This document shows, piece by piece, positions 52,741 through 64,000 of a stretch of 64,000 nucleotides of DNA. Under the pieces are notes generated by a model, which worked only from the letters and a program-made list of their open reading frames with translations, was not told the DNA's origin and made no database searches. Position 1 is the first letter of the stretch, and each line of letters opens with the position of its first letter. This DNA comes from Tetmemena sp. SeJ-2015 (lineage: Eukaryota > Ciliophora > Spirotrichea > Sporadotrichida > Oxytrichidae). The stretch covers positions 1 through 64,000 of the forward strand of contig JAJKFJ010021161.1 in NCBI GenBank assembly GCA_027382625.1, written 5' to 3'. Both the position numbers and the translations under genes were made by a program.

Positions 52741-55438
52741 ATGACTGAACAAGGGAACGAAATCTTCCAACAGCGATGACTCTCGATATGAAAATGGGTC
52801 CAGTAGCGAGAATGAAGATAAGACAGTGACTACTAAAATTAGCAAGCAACTTGCTTCCAAGCAATCAAAAACTCAATTGCTTGGGAAGCGAAGTAAGTAT
52901 CTCATAAATTTACGAATTATTTTTAGAGACTAAAGAGTTCTATGGATTGGCGATGGATGATGAAGCAACATCTGTTCTCAAAAAAATCACAAAGGGTTTC
53001 AAGCTGACCATGAAGGAGATTCAACATCACACCTCTCTAAAAAAATTACCTCTCTCTCAATACGAGTCTGATGAGATTAGGGAGTTCATCAGAGTCAAAA
53101 GGTAAAAACTTAATAGAAAAGGTCATTCCTTCAGCTTGATGTAAGAGGATGATGATGAGCTCATTAACTATCTCTCCAATTTCTATCAGGAGTAATAAAA
53201 AGAGGATGGCTAAAAACATAAACTAGAAAAGTCAACTCTCGACGCATCTTCTATTCAAAACCCTGAAATGTAACTCCAGTAGATAAAAGTCTCTAAATTT
53301 ATCTTGGAAAACTACAATGACCTAGAGATGGAACTTAAACTTCAAGTTCAAAAATAAATCATTGAAAAATTCAATGAGAACCCTCAACTCATGCTTCACT
53401 GCCAAGAATACCAAATCAGCCTCGAGTAAGAAAAGTTGGACAAGCTTTTCAAGAATAGAGAGTTAGACTAATTAAGTTTCGAACTGAAAAAGTTGAACTT
53501 TAATTAAGTACTTAACATTCACTTCCGAATGTCGAAGACATTGACAACTCTACCACACGAAGGATAAACTTTATACTATACTCTCTATCCATTTCTGAAC
53601 TCAACTTAAATTTCAGAAAAGATAGGTGATGCTCAACAAGAAATTTTTAAGTAAATGATACTCACTCTTAACAGATACTTGCAAGATAATGATGTTCTGT
53701 ACAACCCACACTTCATTGGTCTTCTCTTAGAGTATTAACCTCTGATGCTTAGAGAAAATACTCAACTAGAATAACACTCTGCTTCTATAGAGCAATACAT
53801 TAAAGAGCTTGGCTTTAATGCAATAGAGTCTGAATTGATTTCATAGAACCCTAAAAATTTCTTCTGGCCTGGTTTCATAAAAAAACTTATGGATTGCTCT
53901 CAGAAATCTAAGCAGGTTCTTATTGAATTCATTTCAAAAGTATAAGTGCTTTCAGACCCTTATGTTATCTTCGATGAACTACTTGAACTGCTAAGATGCA
54001 GAGACATACTCTTTTCTCTTATAAACAAGAAGGATAAAATAAAGCTTCCACTAGAGCGATGTCTGCTTATCCTTCATTTCTATTCAAGGACTTCTCCAAA
54101 ACAAGTATATTGTTAATTGTATTCGAATTGCGATGAATATAACTGGAATGAGAGAAATCACCGAAGCGTACTTCAATAGAGTTCGTCAAAGAAAGTTGGA
54201 AGAAATGTTAGAAAGAGAAGAAAACAAATGATATTTGAAAGATGAAATCAATAGAATTTGAAAAATAAAAGAGAAGTGGAATTGGAAGAATTAATGCAAT
54301 ATAAAAATTAAGATGTTGTGATGAAGTACAAACACAATAATATCAGCAACTAATTGCTGATAATTAGTATTTAGTTTGTTTCAAGCAGTACTATTTTAGT
54401 GTACTCCCAACCGCATCTGGTTATAACACAGTGGATCATGCAGCATGATGAAGCTGAGTAACTGGAAGCAGAGAGGGAAGAAAATCCTTATCTTGGTGGC
54501 TCAACGATATATTGAAAACATAAGCGCAGCGATAACTTCTTCCCTTGGAAATCAATTTTAAGCATGAAACCAATAGAACATTTTTTAGGATCAAAGAGAA
54601 CACTCATGAATTGTATAAGTAGAAACGATGTATGACTAGATAATCACTCATACCATTCAAAGTCATTTTAAGGGAAAAGTATTTGGAAATATGGGACTTG
54701 ACGCTAACTCAATGCTATCTATTCAGCGCAACTTGCGATCCTGGAATTTAGAGAATCATTCAAAAAACTCTTGGATAAACAAAAATTCTCAGTTTCCAAA
54801 GTGAAGTAGAATTTGTATCAGGGATTCAACAAGACCTTGGAGGAGACATAGAAATTTTCAAAAAACAATCAGAGAGAGTAGACAACACTATCAGGTATAT
54901 AGAAAAGCACGCGAAGCATACTCCTCTCATTATCTTTTGCGAGAAGGACACACATGACAAGTATGAAAAAATAATTCGGTAGATAGGTGTGACTAACTTC
55001 AAGAGGGGAATAACAATAGAAAACTTAGATGAAATTTAGTAATGGCACTCGGGTGTATTGATGCTCAGCCCGGAAGAAAGCTGTGGTTACAATACGAGAT
55101 TCAGACAAGATGCAAAAGTAATAATCTCATGTAACATAAACTCTGAGAGTTAGTATTAATAGATGAGAGGCAGAAGCTCCAGAACCAGAGGTATCCTCCA
55201 ATCAGTGTACATGGCAGTGAGCAACTAGTCGAAGAGTTAGATCATCCAAGGAATGAAGAAACTCTCGATGCAGGAACTATTCGATGTAGAGAAACTACTC
55301 GAAGTAGTTTACAAGAAAAGGAACACTAAGATACTTATAGAGGCACTCCAGCAATCGGTTGTAAATAATGATGAAATAAGATCACTCCAGCACTTGAAAT
55401 AAGTGCTTGGCGAAAAAGATTTCAGAAAACTTTTCTGA
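52741..55438 (+). CDS. Degenerate SF2 helicase-like protein
   Basis: ATG 52741; removing 4 bp at 52742 gives MNKGTKSSNSDDSRYENG. After an intron (52894-52927) a single frame of about 440 codons encodes an unknown helical region (EFYGLAMDDEATSVLKKITK onward). The C-terminal part has helicase-like motifs: IMQHDEAEQLEA (motif II-like), LFSATCDPGIQRI (III), TPLIIFCEKDTHDKY (IV), GVLMLSPEESCGYNTRF (V) and QYQQMRGRSSRTRG (VI). No GxGKT Walker A is seen, though 54.06-54.40 kb has unresolved frame changes that could hide it. TGA 55436-55438. RNA or chromatin remodelling is possible; function unknown. Confidence 0.6.
52742..52745 (+). other. 4-bp IES candidate, pointer TGA
   Basis: TGAC|TGA directly in the start codon region. 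Deleting 4 bp keeps ATG and connects it to the long frame; without this the gene has no start. Confidence 0.5.
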
Positions 55439-55439
55439 G

Positions 55440-55736
55440 TCATTCCCTTCCCATCTTCGTTTAGTCATTAGAAGGGTACCAAATAATAATTAGTTCTCAA
55501 AGAAAATGTATTTCAATTTTATTTACCCAAAAAATTTACTAATTGCTCAAATTGACAAGCATAAATTTCTATAAACTGGCTTACATATATATCTATATTT
55601 GATCAATATTTATAATCTAGCTTGACTTTATTAAAATAAAACAAGGCACAATTATCTATTCATATTGCTATTGCTATAACTGTTGATAATTTTAATGTGG
55701 GAAAAAATATTTTAAAAAAGAGTTTTCCCAGCGGAG
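55440..55736. other. AT-rich intergenic between convergent genes
   Basis: About 300 bp between the helicase-like stop and the APC5 stop. No feature recognised. Confidence 0.4.
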
Positions 55737-58497
55737 TCAAACCTTAGAGTAATAATTATTTTAATATCTAACTTGGATGGAGCAGCCCTGAAGTAATTTT
55801 AAGAATCTGCTCGTCTTAATTCTTTCTCGGAGTTATAATAAACAATAGAAAAAGAAAGTGAGATTAAAGATAGAAGCAATTATAAGAAAGATGAGAGCAA
55901 CCTTGTCTCGTTTGAAATTACAAGACTGCGTGCTCATTGCAGAATGAGGTCCACCCAGGAAAGGTATCTAGTTATATATTATTGCCAACAAGTAGGAAAT
56001 GTCCCTGACCTCTTATAGTTTTTGAAGATCCACTGCTAAGTGAAGTGCCTGCTCTAAATACCTTGCAGCCTAATTATAGAAGGAGATAGAGTAGAACTAT
56101 TGTGTGTCCTCTAGAATTTCATTCGATGAGGACTCTTCTGATAATTTAGACTCTTCTATTTCATCTTCAGGAGGAGCAGCAGTTTTAATATAAAATATGT
56201 ACTCAAAGTTATCTTGATGGATGCTAATTTCAAGTTAATCTTTCCTGCCAGTTTTAAAGCCATCAGCTGATCCTCTTTAGAGCTGTTCTCTAGAATTGAA
56301 GGCATTGAAGATGAAATTTCTTTCAAACTTTGGTGAGTCATATCAGACTTAAATTTTATAGTCTAAGAAAATAATCAGGGATATTGAACTTGATCTCACA
56401 AACTAGTATTTATGCGAGGATCCTGAGCTGTCCAAAGTTTCCTAAGTTATTCGCATTCATAGAGGCCAAGGTCTTTGAAATAAAGAGCATGGCATTAGAG
56501 TAATCTTGAGCATTTATGTAAACCTCGCAAAGTAAAAGCTCTGCTTAAAGCTTAAACTGAGTTAACCCATAGCTTTAAGTGAACTTGATTAAGTCTTGTA
56601 CTTGGCTTTGAGCTTTGGTAAGATCTCTTTAGTAGATGAGTCTCTTTATTTTTTAGATCCAGAACTATGCAGTTTCCTAATTTGAGCAATTTATCTTAAG
56701 GTACTCTTTCAGATAATCCTCAATCTACAAAGCCTCCAACACCTCCCCTCTATTTAAGCTGAACTAGTGAAGGGCAAGTAGGAACACAAAGAAGTAATCA
56801 AGCGTGAGAAAATTCACTCCGTACCTAAGAAGTACTTCAATTAGGCTGATCGCTTATTTCACAGACTCTTCCTTCTTTTGAAGTACTAAATGGTAGAATG
56901 AGTTTACGATATCTCATTGCTTCAAAGCTCTTAAACCTGAAACTTTAACTGAATTTACTATTGCCACACGACTCATCAACTTATTGCCAACTGAGTCCCA
57001 TATTTATCCCTTTACGATTCCAATTATTGGCTTCAGAGTATGTATGAGATCCCTTTGGATTAATTGCTCTTATGCTTGATAAATTTTCTTGTTCGCTATT
57101 TACAAGATCTCGTGGCAAATTGGTCCCTAAACTAAATGCTTTACAGATCTAAAAATCTCTTAAAGCTTAGTTGATAGAGTTTCCGAGGATTTCAGAGTCT
57201 TGCAGAAATCAATCTGAGAGTAGTTGAGGCAACCTATTATGAAAAAATAGGAGTTTTATTTCTAGTGAGCTTAGTATATTATGTGCTCTAAAATCTACCT
57301 CTCCTGGTTTCTGTTACCTATTTGACGCAAAATCTAATTCAGCCAAATTAGGCATTGAAGTATAACAAGAAATATGTAAAACATTTAACGTTTAATAAGT
57401 ATAGAATCATGATCTCCTTTGTTTTAAGATATTCTTATCGTTTCGAGTACAGACATGAGAGCTTTGTCAAGCATGCCAAGTCTTAAGGATAAACTTGATA
57501 TTCCCAAATCGGCTTGATTAATTTTACGGGATGAACTGGCCTGCCTCCGCTGTAGTCAATAAAGTTTTGATTTCGATCGAAATAAGAGTGCATGCTATTC
57601 ACAGACTCAATATCTCTCTTTCCTAGCATTTGATTGATACATAAATATTTCATAAACTTTATAATGAATATAAAGTTTTAATACTGTTGAGGAGATCTCT
57701 TTGAACAAATTTGGGTGCCTTCACACTATCAATCTCTCTCTTAGTAAGCAAGAAATCGTTTTAGATACTCTCATCTTCCATTTTATAAGCTTTATCCTCA
57801 GCCCAGTGTTAAAATAAATACAAGATAAGAAGGTAGTGCTCGACCTTCATTTTAGAGTAAGGAATTTCATACTCCTTTCCTGCCTTATAAGCTTTAAAAG
57901 CATCAAACAGCTTGACCATGTCCTCAAACATTAGCTAGTCAAAGGCCATCTACATTCTCCTAAGAAAGTTATCTAAGTCGGAAGCACTTTCAAATGCTTA
58001 TAAGCCTGATGGAACTAATGGAATTGGTACATCAGTTAGAGCCTTTCTAAGTTCTTTTATGCAACTTTTAAACAAATTCTAAAAAGGGATTAAATGCAGA
58101 GCGAAATACCTCAATCTCGTAAATTGAAACAACGCTAGTAGCATAATTTTACACGATCCTTGCTAAGCTTAAATCTTGATTATTAGCCTAGGCATGCCGT
58201 CCTCCAGCATCAATTTCAATTAGTTCTAGGATCAGTCTCGAAAGAGGCTTTTCCACTATGCCATTTTCATTCTACATAAATTATGAAATTAGAGTTCTAA
58301 TGCATTTCAATGAATGAGTCCATAATTATTACTGAGATTAATATTTTTTCAATTACCTTGATTTCGTTTTGGATATATTTAATTGCAGCATTTTGTAAGG
58401 CTTGAGGCATTGTTGGAGATTAAAAGATTTCATAGAGAAGGAAGCATAGCGATATTTTGTGAGGACTTAGTTTGAAGCTTCCGTAGAAGCGCGACAT
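55737..58497 (-). CDS. ANAPC5: Anaphase-promoting complex subunit 5 (APC5/ANAPC5)
   Basis: TPR-containing scaffold subunit of the APC/C ubiquitin ligase that drives chromosome segregation. Start ATG at 58497: MSRFYGSFKLSPHKISLCFL matches the TPYKI-type APC5 N-terminus. The middle has LDNFLRRMQMAFDQLMFEDM, the conserved APC5 signature block. The C-terminal repeat AARYLEQALHLAVDLQKLQE and DISYLLAIIYNQ matches the family's final TPRs. Introns are seen near 58360 and 58107-58137. TGA 55737-55739 gives about 880 residues, near the usual 750-900. Several frame changes between 57.7 and 56.1 kb were not resolved. Confidence 0.85.
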
Positions 58498-58923
58498 TTT
58501 TTCTCTTAACATATTTGCTCTTATTCTAAATTTGAAAATTTATATTTTAAAAGCATTATTAATATTAGTAATGATTCTAAAATTTACAAAGATAGATATA
58601 ATTAATAATTGATATTAGATAACTTTATTTATGGCTAGAAGAGCTTCTTAATTGGCACTTCTCATTCATTTCTATCCTCTATTATAGCTGAGAATTTAAT
58701 AAAAAAGAGAATTAAATTAGATATTAAATTAAAATGGAATAACTCAGTGACAGTTGAAGTGCCTCAGATTGAAATAATAATTAGACCATTCGATTCAGCA
58801 TCAAATTTTAAGAACTTTTCATCCTTGTAACTTTTTTGTGGGAGTGCTCAGTCAAGAGTTATAAGCGACACAAGTTTATATGAAGATGATGAAGATTTTG
58901 ACGAAGAATGCGTGAGTCATATC

Positions 58924-60913
<1,990 letters not shown>

Positions 60914-61439
60914 TTTATCGCATATATTCTATCAGTAATCTGGAATCATCTCTCGAAAACGAATCCTCATTTTTATTCTAAGCTGGAGTTATCTAAATTA
61001 TATCAAAATAATGGTACTTCATATATTAGAAAATCTTCTGCCTGATGCCTATGTATTGAGGATTCTTAGGTCTTTGGTTATAGTTCGGATATTAATCATT
61101 TTAAAACGAAGAGGGAGGCTCCGAATTGTTTACACAACATTTATCTAATCCCAAACCCATATTTAAAAGCTATTCATTCATAGTGAAATTTATTGAATCT
61201 AGATTTATAGAAATGTGATTGAAGAATATTATGGAATAATTATATCGGATGACTTTTGAATTTAATGCAGCAAATAATCACTTTAGACCACTTATTATGT
61301 ATATAAGTTACCATAAATCTTAGCCAGTATCGATTATTTCTTTTCCCGACCATTCCTAAAATAATCTCAAAATTTAATAGATTAGAGAGCAAACATTTTT
61401 AAATACTTTAAATCATAACAGTCAAATAAAAATAAAAGA

Positions 61440-63640
61440 ATGAACAGAAAAGAAATATCTATGACCACCAAAAAGCGACTGGCCAAGCTTTTCCTATTCA
61501 CTGGAGAAGCTGAGTTAGACCTTGAGCTTGCAAGATAAAACTTATGCAAAGCTTAGCTCTTCGAGCCCTATGCTTCGTTTCAGAGACTAGATAGGAACTG
61601 TAAAGGCTACTTAAGCATTAGAGACATTCTAAATTTCATGAAGTAAGCATTATGAAAGTTTAATTATATTTAGAGATAATGGAATTGAGGGAGCTACAGA
61701 GCTAGACTGCTAGTTTGTGATTAATTACTTCGATGCCTCTGGCGATGGGAAGCTTCTCTATACAGAGTAAGACTCAATTTCTTAATGCTTCTTAGTTATC
61801 TTCAAATGCTGCTGCCTTGTGACCAGCCATACATCAGAGCTGCAGTTACTTAGAGATCAACCTACCCTATTACACCAAATGACTTTCTTCCTTTCGATGT
61901 AGAGAGGCTGCTTGCAACTCTGCTTTTAAAAGAACTCAGACTATCTAGAGAACAAGAGAGGCTAAAGCAGGCTTTAGCAAGCAGATATGATTATGAGTTA
62001 AGGGGGCTCTTTAAGGAAGTGGATGACATAAATTACAACTACTATAGATCTCTCAAACTTAAGGAGGTTTTTAATTAAGTGTGGCCAGCTGCCCTCTGAC
62101 CCTTGTCTAATCTCTATTCTAAGAAGGTTCGACTTGGATGCTGATGCAAGATTGAACTTGCAAGAATTTTCAGACGGAATAAAGCCCCAAACCTTGAGGC
62201 TTCAAAGAAATGCCATGGAGAGAAGTATTAAAGTCTTACTGCTTCGAGAATTACCTAAGAGATCCTTAATAAGTCAGCTTCAAAGAGTCTTCGCAAGAGC
62301 CAAAGCAGAGGAAGTGTAGTGAAAAGTGCAAATAAAAGTTCAAGAGTTCAGTCAGCTCTATTGAACTCTGCTAACAAGACAAGTAGAGAGAAATCATCTT
62401 TGAAGTAGACAGTGGCTGTTTATATTATACTTGGAAGTTATTTTTTGCTTAGTAACATAAACTAGAGCAGTCTAACGGACTTAATGCAAGATTTGAAAAT
62501 GCACTCAATCTTGACGGCTCTGGAATCAAGGCTGTAAGAAGCCAGAGAAAAGAGGACTTGCAAATTTCACAAACTAGAGCGAGAAATGAGAATTCACCAA
62601 TTGCAGATGCTAGATACTCTTAGAGCCTTATCTACAACCCTCCTCAAAATTATTTAGCCAGTCCTTCAAATAGAGGCACTTTAGATTAACCTTAAGCCTT
62701 GCGCTCCTTCAAAAGTCCAAGGAAATCAGGGGAGGATTTTTATTAGTTGAGCAGCTCCAAAGGCATGACTTCAAATAATAATCAATAATATTTTTCATCA
62801 AATAATGAAGCTATCGACATATCAATGCTTTATCTATTTAGAGACGCTTTTAGGGATATTTTAGCATTCGAGGGAGAAATAGAAAGTATTAAGAGACATT
62901 TAGCTTAAAGAGAGGACTTTACTTTGGCGGGTGTCTTCAATATGTTCACTGGGTATAGCTAATCTAGAATCAGTGCAAGTGACATTCTCTATGGGTTAGA
63001 AAGATTAAGCATTAAGTGCGATATAAAATTACTCTCTGAGTTTTTTACTTCATAATTATAGATATAGCAGACGCTAAGTTGCTGGTGGCCAGATATGATT
63101 CAGATTTGGATTCCTAACTAGGGTTCTGGGAATTTTCTAACATTTTCCTCCCTATATAGCCATATTAATATTTGCCAGTTCTTAAGGATGAATTGGAGAG
63201 AAGAAAAGCCCAGTGGGACATCGGATACGACACCAAAGACATGATAAGTAGAGTTTAAGAGTGTTTATATTTAATCATTCAAACTGATAAGAAGACTTTT
63301 GCGAAGACTGATAGACGCTGAAATAATGATGGAGAACATCAGACAGCGAGCCGAGAGATAGAACTCTATATCGATTCTCCAGGCTTTCCACAGTATCGAC
63401 TGGCTTCAAAGAGGTTTCATAACTGCTACTGAAATTGCAAGAGGCTTTGATCTTGTTAATAAAAGATATCAGGGAGGCAGTTTCGATGGCTCGATGCAAA
63501 GAAGAGTTGACTCAGATGAGATAGAGTGCTTCATTAGGAGATTCAATAAGGATAAATTGAACGGAAGAATCTCACAAGCAGAATTTTTGGATGAATTAAC
63601 TCCTAAATACAAAAATTAAAAAAAGAAAAGTCAATTTATT
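61440..63640 (+). CDS. Long EF-hand family protein
   Basis: Start ATG 61440 (MNRKEISMTTKKRLAKLFLF). EF-hand-like loops: DRNCKGYLSIRD, DASGDGKLLYTE, DLDADARLNLQE, a divergent one (YDSDLDSQLGFWEF) and NKDKLNGRISQAEF. Calmodulin-like pairs are separated by helical linkers (LKELRLSREQERLKQALASR). GT-AG introns lie at about 61642-61671 and 61770-61799, and three IESs are placed. An unresolved break lies near 62330-62490. Related long EF-hand proteins are numerous in ciliates and often axonemal; function here is inference only. No in-frame TGA was found after the last EF-hand before the window ends, so the 3' end is unknown. Confidence 0.75.
62059..62074 (+). other. Short IES, pointer TTAAG, 16 bp
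   Basis: TTAAG at 62059 and 62075. Removal of 16 bp joins RSLKLK-CGQLPSDPCL in the EF-hand protein. Confidence 0.82.
63020..63060 (+). other. IES, pointer GATATA, 41 bp
   Basis: Excision joins RLSIKCDI-ADAKLLVARYD. Confidence 0.9.
63242..63284 (+). other. IES, pointer TGATAAG, 43 bp
   Basis: A 7-bp pointer. Excision joins YDTKDMI-RRLLRRLIDAE. Confidence 0.9.
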
Positions 63641-64000
63641 TAATCTTTCATTTCTTAATTTCTTCTCTTTTCCCAATAGTTGCCAAGATACTCATAAGAT
63701 TTTTCACCGCAGTGCTCATATCTCAAATTATTTTTGATGATTTAAGTTCGCTTTCTGACTGCTCTTTTGGAAATTACTTTCTCCTTCTTCCATCAGCCTC
63801 TACATCATGTGAACAGTTTTAATTCATGTTTGAACATCGACATAGAGCTTTCCAAGTCAAATTAAATTAAAAATGGTGATGCAATCCAACTGCTCTAAAT
63901 TATAATTTGGTAGTATGAATATAGTTCTCTTAATGTTTTCTGTTTCTTTAGTATACGTCAGCTATACATTTTATCATTGATTATTTTCTAAAGCATAGAA
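63631..64000 (-). CDS. Unknown gene entering from the right edge
   Basis: Minus-strand blocks NMNQNCSHDVEADGRRRKQF, PKEQSESELKSSK and NLRYEHCGEKSYEYLGNYWE, ending at TGA 63631-63633. One frame change near 63735 suggests a short IES or error. Convergent with, and nearly touching, the EF-hand gene. No family recognised. Confidence 0.4.

Overview
The window reads as germline (micronuclear) DNA of a spirotrich ciliate of the Oxytricha/Stylonychia/Tetmemena kind. That taxonomic placement is inference. Two observations carry it. First, genes only make sense with UAA and UAG read as glutamine and UGA as the only stop; standard-code ORFs break at nearly every Gln. Second, reading frames are interrupted by short AT-rich segments bounded by 2-7 bp direct repeats (pointers). 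Deleting one repeat copy plus the spacer restores both frame and known motifs: kinase subdomains, EF-hands, the MYB recognition helix and others. These are internal eliminated sequences (IESs) between macronuclear-destined segments (MDSs). Ordinary GT-AG introns (about 30-100 nt, rarely longer) are also present. I located 58 IES candidates by hand, from 4 to 161 bp. All resolved genes are unscrambled.

Layout. 0-4.6 kb: AT-rich DNA with coding islands, a 211-bp inverted repeat and a diverged copy of a gene that recurs inverted at 58.6-59.1 kb. 4.6-7 kb: a small unknown gene converging on an ER DnaJ gene. 7.1-12.3 kb: a Ser-rich protein and an acidic/basic protein dense in IESs. 12.3-18 kb: a large Cys-rich multi-TM surface protein diverging from a smaller secreted paralogue-like gene. 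18-21 kb: a small myristoylated protein, a small unknown gene and a DHHC palmitoyltransferase. 21-30 kb: a giant IQ/coiled-coil protein resembling CEP350, with at least 17 IESs. 30-40 kb: a GNAT acetyltransferase, a CFAP97/hemingway-like protein, an aspartyl protease, a CDPK and a Ser-rich protein. 40-46 kb: an unknown gene and a two-repeat MYB factor. 46-49 kb: an SR splicing protein and a PSTAIRE CDK. 49-51.5 kb: a germline transposon-like DD34E transposase with three copies of a perfect palindrome upstream. 51.5-64 kb: an unknown gene, a degenerate SF2 helicase-like protein, APC5 (anaphase-promoting complex), a small family protein, a second CDPK and a long EF-hand protein.

The genes are housekeeping and ciliary/cell-cycle loci, each probably its own macronuclear chromosome, so gene order here need not imply co-function. 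Positions of IESs are given as one pointer plus spacer; the exact cut inside a pointer cannot be told from sequence. Exon/MDS ends that I could not resolve are marked as approximate.
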